This document shows positions 27,993 through 38,181 of a stretch of DNA of 64,000 bases, piece by piece. Location: assembly GCA_021613335.1 (NCBI GenBank), contig JAJTWR010000061.1, positions 113,505 through 177,504 of the forward strand. The letters run 5' to 3'. The notes under the pieces were generated by a model that worked only from the letters and a program-made list of their open reading frames with translations, made no database searches and had not been told where the DNA came from. The position numbers were made by a program, and so were the translations under genes. Positions within the stretch are counted from its first letter, which is position 1. The number at the start of each line of letters is the position of its first letter. The DNA is from Whitmania pigra (taxonomy: Eukaryota; Annelida; Clitellata; Hirudinida; Haemopidae).

Positions 27993-28703
27993 ATGATGAC
28001 CATCGAGGATCTGCCTGAAAATCTGGTTCTTTTCCCCTTATCGGGAGCGTTGCTGCTGCCGCGCGGGCGCTTGCCGCTCAATATCTTCGAACCGCGTTAT
28101 CTGGCGATGATCGAGGATAGCCTGGCAACGTCGCACCGGTTGATCGGCATGATTCAGCCGGCGATTCACCCGCGGCGATTCCAGTCGCCCTTTACCGGCA
28201 AGAAAGAAGGCGCCGTTGACATCGCGCATCTCTTCGGCGACAAGCCCGTCGCCGGAACCCTTTATCCGATCGGTTGCGCCGGGCGGATCACATCCTTTTG
28301 CGAAACGGATGACGGCCGTTATCTGATCACCTTGACCGGCATTTGCCGTTTTGCCATTGCCGAGGAATTGCCCTTGCAACGCAGTTACCGCCAGATCCGC
28401 CCGCGCTGGGCGGATTTTCTCGCCGATTTTCACGAGGAAACGGTCAAGGGCTTCGACCGGCAACGGCTGCTGACGGCGCTGCGCGGCTTTTTGCGCCTGC
28501 ATGGCATCGCCTCGGATTGGGAAGCGATCGAACGCACGCCCGATGACCGGCTGATTACCTCGCTGGCGATGATCTGCCCCTTCTCGCCCGGCGAAAAGCA
28601 AGCCTTGCTGGAATCGGCCAGCTTGTCCGACCGCGCCTCGACCATGACCGCGCTGATCGAGACGGTTGTCAACAATTGTCCCGGTCCCTCGGCATCCCAT
28701 TGA
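27993..28703 (+). CDS. Lon N-terminal (substrate-binding) domain protein
   Basis: The 236-residue protein consists of a Lon-type LAN domain without ATPase or protease. [26 protein letters not shown] is the family hallmark, and [10 protein letters not shown] with LTGICRFAI follows. Such proteins bind unfolded or damaged proteins, but the exact role is unsettled. The gene begins 21 bp after cnoX, and the pairing recurs in alphaproteobacteria. MMTIED gives two adjacent ATG choices. Confidence 0.85.
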   Translation: MMTIEDLPENLVLFPLSGALLLPRGRLPLNIFEPRYLAMIEDSLATSHRLIGMIQPAIHPRRFQSPFTGKKEGAVDIAHLFGDKPVAGTLYPIGCAGRITSFCETDDGRYLITLTGICRFAIAEELPLQRSYRQIRPRWADFLADFHEETVKGFDRQRLLTALRGFLRLHGIASDWEAIERTPDDRLITSLAMICPFSPGEKQALLESASLSDRASTMTALIETVVNNCPGPSASH

Positions 28704-28725
28704 CCCCTATTCTGGAATATTCACC

Positions 28726-28926
28726 ATGAGCGAAACGCAAGCCAACCTGTCGATCGATCCTAAACTATTGGAGATCCTGGTGTGTCCGCTGACCAAAGGG
28801 CCGTTGCGTTACGACGCCAAAACGCAGGAGCTGATCAGCGACAATGCCGGACTGGCCTATCCGATTCGCGACGGCATCCCAATCATGCTCGCCGATGAGG
28901 CAAGGCGCCTCGACGGCGCGTCTTGA
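28726..28926 (+). CDS. Trm112-family small protein
   Basis: This protein of 66 residues has the Trm112/YcaR pattern: [17 protein letters not shown], then [17 protein letters not shown]. Eukaryotic Trm112 activates methyltransferases; in bacteria the role is not established. Only one cysteine of the usual zinc site is visible, as in many bacterial members. It starts 22 bp after the Lon-N gene; a frame open upstream from 28666 is not needed. Confidence 0.85.
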   Translation: MSETQANLSIDPKLLEILVCPLTKGPLRYDAKTQELISDNAGLAYPIRDGIPIMLADEARRLDGAS

Positions 28927-28994
28927 GAGCGGCAAGGGATTGGTTGAATATATTCTCCGACAAATTTACTCAGGCGTTCTGGTCCAACGGTCTT

Positions 28995-29041
28995 GAGCCT
29001 GCGTATATAGGCTAGGATGTCAAGCGGGCTTTCTCCCCGCT
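28995..29041 (+). promoter_or_regulatory. Two small stem-loops in the rpoH leader
   Basis: agcct/aggct (28996-29000 with 29009-29013) and agcggg/cccgct (29023-29028 with 29036-29041) can form hairpins just upstream of the GGAGG ribosome site at 29051-29055. rpoH mRNA is thermally controlled in E. coli by structure; whether these weaker stems do so is unknown. Confidence 0.25.
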
Positions 29042-29060
29042 CAAGACCCAGGAGGCCAGC

Positions 29061-29945
29061 ATGGCTCATATCGATGACGCTGAAACCCAGCGAGCGAATC
29101 TGAGTTATATCAAGAAGTCGATGAATCAGCCTTTTTTGAGCCGGGATCATGAATTCGAGCTGGCGCAGCGTTGGCGCGAGCAAAATGACGACCAGGCTTT
29201 GCATGAGCTGGTCACCGCCTATACCCGCCTGGTGATCGCCATCGCAGGACGGTTCCGCAATTACGGTTTGCCGATGGGCGATCTGGTCCAAGAGGGCAAT
29301 GTCGGTCTGATGCAAGCGGCAAGCCGCTTCGAACCCGACCGGGACGTGCGGTTTTCCACTTATGCCAGCTGGTGGATACGCTCGGCAATGCAGGATTTCG
29401 TCCTGCGTAACTGGTCAATTGTCCGAACTGGAACCACCGCTGCCCAGAAAACGCTGTTTTTTAATCTGCGCCGCTTGCGCGCCAGGATCGAGGAAGCGAC
29501 CGGCGCGCCGCTCAACCGTGACGGGCGGGAGAAAATCGCCGACGATCTGGGGGTGAAGGTCGATGACGTCGAACAGATGGAATTGCGCCTGGGAGCCGCC
29601 GACCAATCGCTGAACGCGCCGATTGCCGACGGCGCTGAGGATGAGGTGCAATCGCTGCTGGCCGATGAACGACCGAGCCCCGAGCAGGTGGTGATCGGTA
29701 TGCGCGATGCCGCCACCCGCTCGAGATGGCTGGCGGAGGCTTTGCGCGCCTTGAGTCCGCGCGAGCGCACCATCATCGCCGAGCGCCGCTTGCGCGACGA
29801 TGGCGCCACGCTGGAAAAGCTTGGACGCGACCTTGGCGTTTCCAAGGAGCGGGTGCGCCAATTGGAATATCGCGCGCTGCAAAAGCTCAAGACGGCGCTG
29901 CTGAGCAAAACCGACATGCCCGAGGATTTGCTGATCGAAGCTTGA
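29061..29945 (+). CDS. rpoH: RNA polymerase sigma-32 factor
   Basis: The 294-residue sigma-70-family protein has region 2 intact (YTRLVIAIAGRFRNYGLP, GDLVQEGNVGLM, FSTYASWWIRSA), the RpoH box QKTLFFNLRR, and region 4 helix-turn-helix (TLEKLGRDLGVSKERVRQLE). It directs transcription of heat-shock genes such as groESL, whose operon converges on it from the other side. Alphaproteobacteria often carry two RpoH paralogues, and which one this is cannot be told. The strong RBS GGAGG lies 5 bp before the ATG. Confidence 0.95.
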   Translation: MAHIDDAETQRANLSYIKKSMNQPFLSRDHEFELAQRWREQNDDQALHELVTAYTRLVIAIAGRFRNYGLPMGDLVQEGNVGLMQAASRFEPDRDVRFSTYASWWIRSAMQDFVLRNWSIVRTGTTAAQKTLFFNLRRLRARIEEATGAPLNRDGREKIADDLGVKVDDVEQMELRLGAADQSLNAPIADGAEDEVQSLLADERPSPEQVVIGMRDAATRSRWLAEALRALSPRERTIIAERRLRDDGATLEKLGRDLGVSKERVRQLEYRALQKLKTALLSKTDMPEDLLIEA

Positions 29946-29960
29946 TGGCGCGATAAAAAA

Positions 29961-29984
29961 GGGGACGCCCGAACGGGCGTCCCC
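29961..29984. terminator. Bidirectional terminator between rpoH and groEL
   Basis: ggggacgccc and gggcgtcccc pair perfectly across gaac, giving a 10-bp GC-rich stem. On the minus strand (end of groEL) it is followed directly by a run of six T, making a canonical intrinsic terminator. On the plus strand the following ctctcttt is weaker but may serve rpoH. Confidence 0.85.
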
Positions 29985-30014
29985 TCTCTTTCGACTGCAA
30001 GGGTTGGGGCTGGC

Positions 30015-31679
<1,665 letters not shown>

Positions 31680-31719
31680 TTAACCTTAAAGAAGAATACG
31701 ACAGATCGAGGATAAGCAA

Positions 31720-32010
31720 TTACTTGCTTAAAACCCCCATGATGTCCGATTCCTTCATAATGATCAGTTCCTCGCCATCAACCTTGACTTCGGTACCTGA
31801 CCATTTTCCAAACAGAATACGGTCACCGATCTTGACATCGAGAGCGACCAGTTTACCGGCATCGTCACGCGCACCCGGCCCCACAGCCAGAACTTCGCCT
31901 TCCTGCGGCTTTTCCTTGGCGGTATCGGGGATGATGATCCCTCCGGCGGTTTTGGCTTCCTGCTCCACGCGGCGAACCAGCACGCGATCGTGCAGCGGCC
32001 GAAACTTCAT
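31720..32010 (-). CDS. groS: Co-chaperonin GroES
   Basis: The 96-residue product starts [14 protein letters not shown]. It contains the mobile loop that docks on GroEL ([18 protein letters not shown]) and ends GVLSK. An upstream in-frame ATG at 32034 would add eight unrelated residues and is not preferred. groL follows 61 bp later. Confidence 0.97.
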   Translation of the reverse strand: MKFRPLHDRVLVRRVEQEAKTAGGIIIPDTAKEKPQEGEVLAVGPGARDDAGKLVALDVKIGDRILFGKWSGTEVKVDGEELIIMKESDIMGVLSK

Positions 32011-32068
32011 GGCTATCCCTCCTTGACAGGACATGTGTTCACTTCCTCGCCGGGCGGAGCCTACGCTA

Positions 32069-32095
32069 TTAGCACTCGCTCCCGGTAAGTGCTAT
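32069..32095. promoter_or_regulatory. CIRCE element (HrcA operator)
   Basis: ttagcactc, nine bases, then aagtgctat matches the CIRCE inverted repeat TTAGCACTC-N9-GAGTGCTAA with two changes in one arm. It sits 59 bp upstream of groES, where HrcA would repress the groESL promoter in the absence of stress. No hrcA gene is in this window. Confidence 0.85.
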
Positions 32096-32177
32096 CACAG
32101 CTAATCATCCCAACGGTCAGTTTCAAGGGGGTTTTCACTTTTTTGGCGCTCTGCTCAGCCGAGTGCCAAAATATTGC

Positions 32178-32757
32178 CTATACATAACGCAAAATCGCGA
32201 ACCCGCCGAGCAGCAAGATGACGAACAGCGTCGTCACCAGGGTTAGATAACGCTCGACGAAGTCGCGAACCGGCTCGCCGAAGCGCCACAACAAGGCGCC
32301 AACCAGAAAAAAAACGCAGCGCGCGCGATAAAACCGACGCGCCAATGAACGAGAGCAGGTCGAACTTCGCCACGCCGCTGGCGATGGTAATGAGTTTATA
32401 GGGAATGGGCGTCATCCCCTTGATGACGACGATCCACCAGCCATACTCCTGGAAAGCCTGCTGAAAGACGGCCATCTCTCCTGCCAGACCGTAAGCCTGG
32501 ATCACCCCTTGCCCGATGGTTTCCCACAGGAAATAGCCAATCGCATAACCAGCGCAGCCCCCCAGCACCGATGTCGCCGTGCACAGCGCCGCCAAGCGGA
32601 AGGCTTGCGCGCGCCGGGCCAAAATCATCGGCGCCAGCATGACGTCGGGCGGGATGGGAAAGATCGAGCTTTCCAGAAACGATATCAGCCCCAGAACTGG
32701 AACCGCATGGCGATGGCCGGCGAGCGACAGCACCCACTGATAGAGTCTTCTCAACAT
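32178..32757 (-). CDS. YqaA/DedA-family membrane protein, frameshifted
   Basis: About 192 residues with several hydrophobic helices and the family segment FLESSIFPIPPDVMLAPMIL, followed by YAIGYFLWETIG and GMTPIPYKLITIASG. DedA-family proteins are lipid scramblases or membrane transporters. The frame breaks at an eight-base A run (plus strand 32307-32314), where seven would restore phase. The correct end, at 32178, gives a last membrane helix (TTLFVILLLGGFAIL). The start at 32757 gives MLRRLYQWVLS. Confidence 0.75.
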
Positions 32758-32857
32758 GGGCGCAGATAAGGCACGAAATCGCGTTTTTGTCCATCGCGCC
32801 ATACGGCAATTCATGGCACCTTGGACGCAAATCGTCCCTGGTATCGTCGAGTCTTCC

Positions 32858-33931
32858 ATGCCCGCCTCTTTCGATCGTCATGCCGGCATTCGCCCTTTCC
32901 GCGTATTGTTGCCCCGCGATCGCCACGATCGCACGGTCGCGATCTGGCTGCTGCTCTGCTGCGCCATGATCTTTGCCATGGTCATCGTCGGCGGCATTAC
33001 CCGTTTGACCGAAAGCGGCCTGTCGATCGTGCGCTGGGAACCGATCGGCGGCATCCTGCCCCCCTGGCGGGCAGAGGCGTGGGACGAATTATTCGCCCTC
33101 TATCGCGCAACGCCGCAGTATCGGATCGTCAATCGCGGCATGGATCTTGCCGCGTTCAAATCGATTTTCTGGTGGGAATATATTCATCGATTGTGGGGCC
33201 GGTTGATCGCTGTCGTTTTTGCCCTGCCGCTCGCCATCTTGTGGTGGCGCGGCTATATCCGCCCGAATCTGCGCTTGCCGTTGCTGGGGATGCTGATATT
33301 GGGCGGCGCGCAAGGGGGAATCGGCTGGTGGATGGTGGCAAGCGGCCTTCAGGATGTGCCGTGGGTCAGCCCCTACCGGCTGGCGGCGCATCTGGGGCTG
33401 GCTTTGATTCTTTATGCCACAGCGCTATGGCTGGCGCTCGGACTGCTGCAAAACCGTCGGCAAGCGGCGTCCGATCATGGGCTGAGTATCGTAGTCGGCC
33501 TGACGCTGGGATTGCTTTTCGTCACCATCCTTGCCGGCGCCTTCGTTGCCGGCTTGGATGCCGGACTGATCTACAATGAATTTCCCCTCATGGGCGGCGG
33601 TTTGTGGCCGCCCGATTATCGAGCGCCCGATCTTCCTCTCTATCTCAACCCGTTTGAAAATCCAGCCGCCGCCCAATTCCACCACCGGTTGCTGGCGATG
33701 ACAACATTGGCCGCCTGCGCGATCTTCTGGCTGATGTCGCGCCGGCGGCCGCTGGATCGCGGCACGCGCACGATCGCGGCATTGCTGCCCTGGCTGGCCG
33801 GCGGACAAACCGCTCTTGGCATCTTGACCTTGCTGCATCAAGCGCCGGTATCGCTCGGCGCCCTCCACCAGGCAGGGGCAATGCTGCTGTTGAGCGTCAT
33901 GGTGTGGCTGCTGCGCCGGCTCGCGGTCTGA
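32858..33931 (+). CDS. ctaA: Heme A synthase
   Basis: About 357 residues and eight transmembrane helices. CtaA oxidises the C8 methyl of heme O to give heme A for aa3-type cytochrome oxidase, so this organism respires oxygen. The heme-ligand histidines are visible in EYIHRLWGR, RLAAHLGLAL, AQFHHRLLAM and GALHQAGAML. GGITRLTESGLSIV is the conserved first loop. The start at 32858 (MPASFDRHAG) matches alphaproteobacterial CtaA. It is divergent from the DedA-type gene, with a 100-bp intergenic region. Confidence 0.93.
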   Translation: MPASFDRHAGIRPFRVLLPRDRHDRTVAIWLLLCCAMIFAMVIVGGITRLTESGLSIVRWEPIGGILPPWRAEAWDELFALYRATPQYRIVNRGMDLAAFKSIFWWEYIHRLWGRLIAVVFALPLAILWWRGYIRPNLRLPLLGMLILGGAQGGIGWWMVASGLQDVPWVSPYRLAAHLGLALILYATALWLALGLLQNRRQAASDHGLSIVVGLTLGLLFVTILAGAFVAGLDAGLIYNEFPLMGGGLWPPDYRAPDLPLYLNPFENPAAAQFHHRLLAMTTLAACAIFWLMSRRRPLDRGTRTIAALLPWLAGGQTALGILTLLHQAPVSLGALHQAGAMLLLSVMVWLLRRLAV

Positions 33932-33964
33932 TCGATGATCGCGCAGAGCCGTTTGCTCGAACGG

Positions 33965-36088
33965 CTATTTGCCGGCAAAGCTGATCACCGGCGACCAGTT
34001 TTCCGGAGCCTGCTCAAGCAAGCCGCGGCAACGGCGGGAGAAAAGCCGGACGGTTTGCGTTGGCAGGAGCGGGTCGCTGAAGCGATCCAGCAAAGCAAGA
34101 CAATGCCGCCATTCTTTGGCCCGGAACGACGCCACGATCAGCCGCCAGGCTTCCAGGCGCATTTCCGCCGCCGGATCGCCCGGTCCAAGCAGCATGAACA
34201 ACTCAACCGGCTGCGCCACCCCGGCCGGCTGAACGATATCGAGCGGCGCCAACAAAAATCGCCGCCCGACTTCCCGCTCCACAGCCGCCGTCACTATGAT
34301 GTCGCTGCCGTAATGTTTGTTGAACCCTTCGATCCGGCTGGCCAGATTGACATTGGCCCCTAGCACGGTGAATTGCATCCGATCCTGCGACCCGACCGTG
34401 CCAACCACGGCCTCGCCGACATGCAGACCGAATCTGGTGCGAAAAGCCGGCTGCCCGGTCGCCAGCGCTTCTCGATAACGCGATTGCGACACCTCGCGGC
34501 AGGCCAGCGCCGCTTGGCACGCATGGACCAGGTGATCCTTATCGAGAATCGGGGCGTTCCAAATCGCCATGATGGCATCGCCGATGAATTTATCGACCAC
34601 GCCGGCATGTCGATGAATCGGCCGGTTGAGCGCATCGAAATAATCGGACAGATGCAGCATCACCGCTTCAGGCGACAAGCTTTCCGAAATGGCGGTAAAA
34701 TTCTCGATATCGGAAAACAGGACGGTCACTTGCCGCCGCTGCCCGCCCAAATTGGCTGTGTCGCCGCGCACGATCAGGTCGCGCACGATATCCTTTGGCA
34801 CGAACAGCGAAAAACTGTGCAGAGCGTTCTTCATCGCCCGCACCGACGCCGCTAGTGCGCGGATTTCCACGATGTTGGAATCGGTGTGAAAATCGCCCGA
34901 CAAATCGAACCGGCGGATACGTTCGGTCTCTTGAACCACCGCCTTGATCGGGCGGGTCAACAGACGAGAAATACGCAGGACCAGCGCTATCGCAATGAGA
35001 ATCACCGCCAAGCTCGCCGCCGCCAAACTGACGCTGACGTCGCGGATATGGCCGGTAAACGCTTCCCGCGGCACGATCACGCCGACGATCCATGGCTTGT
35101 CGCCCATAGCGGCAACCGGCGCTAGGGCGGCAAGATATGTCATGTCGCTGACCGGATCGGTAAAAACGAAGCTGCGCTGGCTGGTTTGCCGCCACTGGGC
35201 AAACGCCATCTCGACCGGAAAAGCGGCGGGAAAATCGTCAAGCTCGTGCAGCGCCACCTTGCCATCGCGCAAAGCCAGCAAAAGCCGCGGGTCGGAATAG
35301 CCCGCCACCTTGCGGTCGCGATCGACGACAAAAACCATACCGCCATGAGGCAGATGCCGTTGGGATAGAAAATCTGACAGGGTTTTCAAGGAAATATCGA
35401 CGCCAACCACCCCATATGGCGATTGCTTTCCCTGCGAGATGCGCCGCGACAAGGTGAAACCCGGTTCCCCGGAATGGGTAAAAATGAACGCCGGCGAGAC
35501 GATCGGTCCATCGCTGTCGCGAGCGGCCTGGTACCAGCTGCGCTGACGCGGATCGTAGGTGGTCGATCCTTCTTCGCGGTACAACTCCAAACCATCGGCT
35601 GTGCGATAGCGCACGCTTTCGAACCGTTTTCCCCGTTCGACATGGATCGAGCGGTAAATCTGCTCGTTTTCTTGCGTCAAAGTCCAGGGGAGATGGTCGA
35701 AAGCCATTGCCGAGCCCGCTGGCAGACGAACCGTCTGGTAAAAAACGCCACCTTGCTCAAACCCGGCATAAATCGACGCGAGCAACGGATTGGTCATGAG
35801 AATCTCAACGAATACCGGCAACACGCTATCGTCCATCGTCCCCCCGAGCGCCAATATCCCTGCCGCCGTCACTTCCGCCACCGCCCGGTTTTGCGCCAAA
35901 ATCCGTTCGATTTCGCCAATCGCCTCTTGGGCGATGCGATCGACCGCCTCATCGGCAACCCGCAAAGCCAGTTCAGTGTTGCGGACATAGATATAAGCCA
36001 CGAGCCCGGCGATCAGCGGCATCGTGGTCCCCAGAAGGATCGCGACGATACCGGATTTCAGTCGAATTTTCCACGACTGGTTGTTCAA
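33965..36088 (-). CDS. Adenylate/guanylate cyclase with Cache sensor and HAMP
   Basis: About 707 residues. A membrane helix near the N-terminus (IVAILLGTTMPLIAGLVAYI) precedes a 300-residue extracytoplasmic double-Cache domain (GVVGVDISLKTLSDFL is typical). A second helix near residue 360, a HAMP linker and a class III cyclase domain follow (VTVLFSDIENFTAIS, VDKFIGDAIMAIWNAP, TRFGLHVGEAVVGTVGS). Both metal-binding aspartates are present. The protein would make cAMP or cGMP in response to a periplasmic ligand. TTG at 36088 is chosen because it lies 7 bases after AAGGAG; a TTG two codons upstream is too close. That AAGGAG lies inside a perfect hairpin. Confidence 0.88.
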   Translation of the reverse strand: MNNQSWKIRLKSGIVAILLGTTMPLIAGLVAYIYVRNTELALRVADEAVDRIAQEAIGEIERILAQNRAVAEVTAAGILALGGTMDDSVLPVFVEILMTNPLLASIYAGFEQGGVFYQTVRLPAGSAMAFDHLPWTLTQENEQIYRSIHVERGKRFESVRYRTADGLELYREEGSTTYDPRQRSWYQAARDSDGPIVSPAFIFTHSGEPGFTLSRRISQGKQSPYGVVGVDISLKTLSDFLSQRHLPHGGMVFVVDRDRKVAGYSDPRLLLALRDGKVALHELDDFPAAFPVEMAFAQWRQTSQRSFVFTDPVSDMTYLAALAPVAAMGDKPWIVGVIVPREAFTGHIRDVSVSLAAASLAVILIAIALVLRISRLLTRPIKAVVQETERIRRFDLSGDFHTDSNIVEIRALAASVRAMKNALHSFSLFVPKDIVRDLIVRGDTANLGGQRRQVTVLFSDIENFTAISESLSPEAVMLHLSDYFDALNRPIHRHAGVVDKFIGDAIMAIWNAPILDKDHLVHACQAALACREVSQSRYREALATGQPAFRTRFGLHVGEAVVGTVGSQDRMQFTVLGANVNLASRIEGFNKHYGSDIIVTAAVEREVGRRFLLAPLDIVQPAGVAQPVELFMLLGPGDPAAEMRLEAWRLIVASFRAKEWRHCLALLDRFSDPLLPTQTVRLFSRRCRGLLEQAPENWSPVISFAGK

Positions 36089-36095
36089 CGGCAAA

Positions 36096-36114
36096 CTCCT
36101 TATATCATAAGGAG
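36096..36114 (-). promoter_or_regulatory. Hairpin that sequesters the cyclase ribosome binding site
   Basis: On the mRNA, CUCCUUAU and AUAAGGAG pair perfectly (8 bp) around GAU. The 3-prime arm is the complete Shine-Dalgarno sequence of the cyclase gene, 7 bases before its TTG start. Such a stem would block initiation until melted by temperature, a protein or another RNA. The arms are exact; the regulatory role is inferred. Confidence 0.6.
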
Positions 36115-36622
36115 ATTACACTATCAGTATTGCCCTATCTTACCAATTGTTTCGGTAACGTCTGATCCATAGAAAGAACAGACCAGTATATCATTACAAT
36201 TCATGGCAATCTCAATCGGATATATTCTGCCAATATCATAACTTTATACTCAATATACAAAAAATACTTGCAAAATTTCGGAAGAATTACTATATTTACG
36301 CTCAATAACCAGAAAAATCACGATAAAATGAGTCATGGATTTTTTAAAAAAGGCTCCCTATGTCGCGCTCGGCATTATCGGCAAATGCCGGCAGCGCGTT
36401 TCTGCGTGATTGTGGGTTGGCGGCGGATAATGGGCCGGCTTGAAATCGAACCCCGCTGGCGTTACCATCCCGGCGTCGGTCAGCAGAAAAACAGCTCCAG
36501 CCATCAGGCTGTTCAACCGGAAACGCGGCGCCGCCCCTTCTCCCGCTTGTATTTGGCCGCTTGTATTTGCTTGAATGGCGCGAGGCTATGCCGGATCGTC
36601 AAGGGCAAGGAGATATGCGAAC
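36115..36622. other. AT-rich intergenic region between cyclase and hydroxyacyl-CoA dehydrogenase
   Basis: The first 240 bp are clearly richer in A and T than the surroundings and should hold the divergent promoters. The rest, to 36622, has GC content like coding DNA but no frame with family features. A near-repeat (ttgtatttggccgcttgtatttg) is seen around 36547. No RNA gene was recognised. Confidence 0.5.
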
Positions 36623-38125
36623 ATGGATCTGTTGGCTTCCGATGTAACAATCGGCATCGTCGGCGCTGGCGCGATGGGCGCCGGCATTGCCCAGATCGCC
36701 GTGGCCGCAGGCATCGGCGTTGTGCTCTACGATCTCAACCTTGCGGCCGCGGCCAAGGCGCGCGAGGACGTTGCCGGGCGGTTGGCCCGGCTGGTCGAAA
36801 AGGGCCAGATGACCGCCGATGCCAAAGCGCGCGCCGAAGGTTTGCTGAGCCTTGGCGCGACGTTAAGCGACATGGCCGATCGTTCCCTGGTGATCGAGGC
36901 GGCGATCGAGGATCTGGAGATCAAGCGCAAGCTGTTTGTCGAGCTGGAAGGCATCGTGGCGGCGAAAGCGGTCATCGTCTCCAACACCTCTTCCTTGCCG
37001 ATCGCGGCGATTGCCCGCGCCTGCCGGCGGCGCGACCGGATCGCGGGGCTGCATTTTTTCAACCCCGTGCCGTTGATGAAGCTGGTCGAAGTGATCCCCG
37101 CCATCGATACCGCGCCGGAGCTGGCCGACCAGCTCTGCGCTCTGGTGCGCCGGATGGGCCATACTCCGGTCGTCGCGCGCGATACCCCGGGTTTCCTGGT
37201 CAATACCGCCGGCCGGGCGCTCAATACCGAAGGGCTGGCGATTTTGCACGAGAATGTGGCCGATGTTGCCACCATCGACGCCATCATGCGCGACATGGGC
37301 GGCTTTCGCATGGGGCCGTTCGAGCTGATGGATCTGACTGGCATCGATGTCAATTTTCCGGCCAGCAAAATCATCTATGACGGTTTTTTCCACGACCCCC
37401 GGCTGCGCCTCACCCCGCTGCATCAAAGCCTGTTCGCCGCCGGCCGGTTCGGCCGCAAAACCGGCGCCGGCTGGCATCGCTACGATGCCGGCGGCAAGCC
37501 GATCGACAGCCTGCCCGTTCAGACGCCGACGGTTGCGCCGGCAACCAGCGTGTGCTTGATCGAGGCCGATGACGCTTTGCGCGAGTTCGCCCGCTTTGCC
37601 GGGCTGACGGCGGTGGCCGATAACAGCGTCGCGCCGCTTCTGGCCGCGCCTTTGGGAGAGGATTGCTCGGCTCTTGCCTACCGGTTGCGCCTGGATCATC
37701 GCCGGCTGGTGGCGGTCGATCTGTTCGGCGCTTGGCAAAAGCGCGTAACCGCGATGACCGCCCCCGACGCCGACGGCAAGTCCGCCGACAGCGTCATCGC
37801 CGCCTTGCTTGCCAAGGGCCTGAACGTCAGCCGCATTCGCGACTCGGCTGGCTTCGTCTTTCAGCGCGAAATCGCCATGATCGTCAATCTGTCTTGTGAA
37901 TTGGCGCAAATCGGCGCCGCCAAGCCAGCGGATATCGATCTGGCGCTGACCTTGGGGCTGAATTATCCCCAAGGTCCGTTCGCCTGGGCCGATGCGCTGG
38001 GGCTGGATAAGTTGCTGACCATCCTCACCCATCTCCAGACGATTACCGGCGACGACCGCTACCGCCCGAGCTTGTGGCTGCGGCGGCGGGCTTTGCTGGA
38101 TCTGCCGGCGGCAACGCCGGCCTGA
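36623..38125 (+). CDS. 3-hydroxyacyl-CoA dehydrogenase (PaaH/FadB-type)
   Basis: The 500-residue protein starts with the NAD fold IGIVGAGAMGAGIAQIA. It carries SNTSSLPIAAIA and HFFNPVPLMKLVEVI of the HCDH family, then two consecutive C-terminal domains (RDTPGFLVNTAGRALNTE, later SAGFVFQREIA). The long two-domain form without hydratase is typical of PaaH/PaaC-type enzymes of phenylacetate or butyryl-CoA oxidation. It oxidises 3-hydroxyacyl-CoA to 3-ketoacyl-CoA. The AAGGAG ribosome site is 8 bp before the ATG. Confidence 0.9.
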   Translation: MDLLASDVTIGIVGAGAMGAGIAQIAVAAGIGVVLYDLNLAAAAKAREDVAGRLARLVEKGQMTADAKARAEGLLSLGATLSDMADRSLVIEAAIEDLEIKRKLFVELEGIVAAKAVIVSNTSSLPIAAIARACRRRDRIAGLHFFNPVPLMKLVEVIPAIDTAPELADQLCALVRRMGHTPVVARDTPGFLVNTAGRALNTEGLAILHENVADVATIDAIMRDMGGFRMGPFELMDLTGIDVNFPASKIIYDGFFHDPRLRLTPLHQSLFAAGRFGRKTGAGWHRYDAGGKPIDSLPVQTPTVAPATSVCLIEADDALREFARFAGLTAVADNSVAPLLAAPLGEDCSALAYRLRLDHRRLVAVDLFGAWQKRVTAMTAPDADGKSADSVIAALLAKGLNVSRIRDSAGFVFQREIAMIVNLSCELAQIGAAKPADIDLALTLGLNYPQGPFAWADALGLDKLLTILTHLQTITGDDRYRPSLWLRRRALLDLPAATPA

Positions 38126-38140
38126 GTGTTTGGCGACGAC

Positions 38141-38169
38141 AAGGGGCGGCGATTGATCTTGCCGCCCCT
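38141..38169. terminator. Hairpin between convergent genes
   Basis: aggggcggc and gccgcccct pair across ten bases between the stop codons of the dehydrogenase and homospermidine synthase genes. There is no T run, so termination is possible but not certain. Confidence 0.5.
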
Positions 38170-38181
38170 CGATCCCCGATA

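Noticed and set aside
36268..37380. 370-codon plus-strand frame covering the dehydrogenase start
   Set aside because: Overlaps the well-supported 3-hydroxyacyl-CoA dehydrogenase in another frame; composition is Arg/Gly-rich as in shadows.
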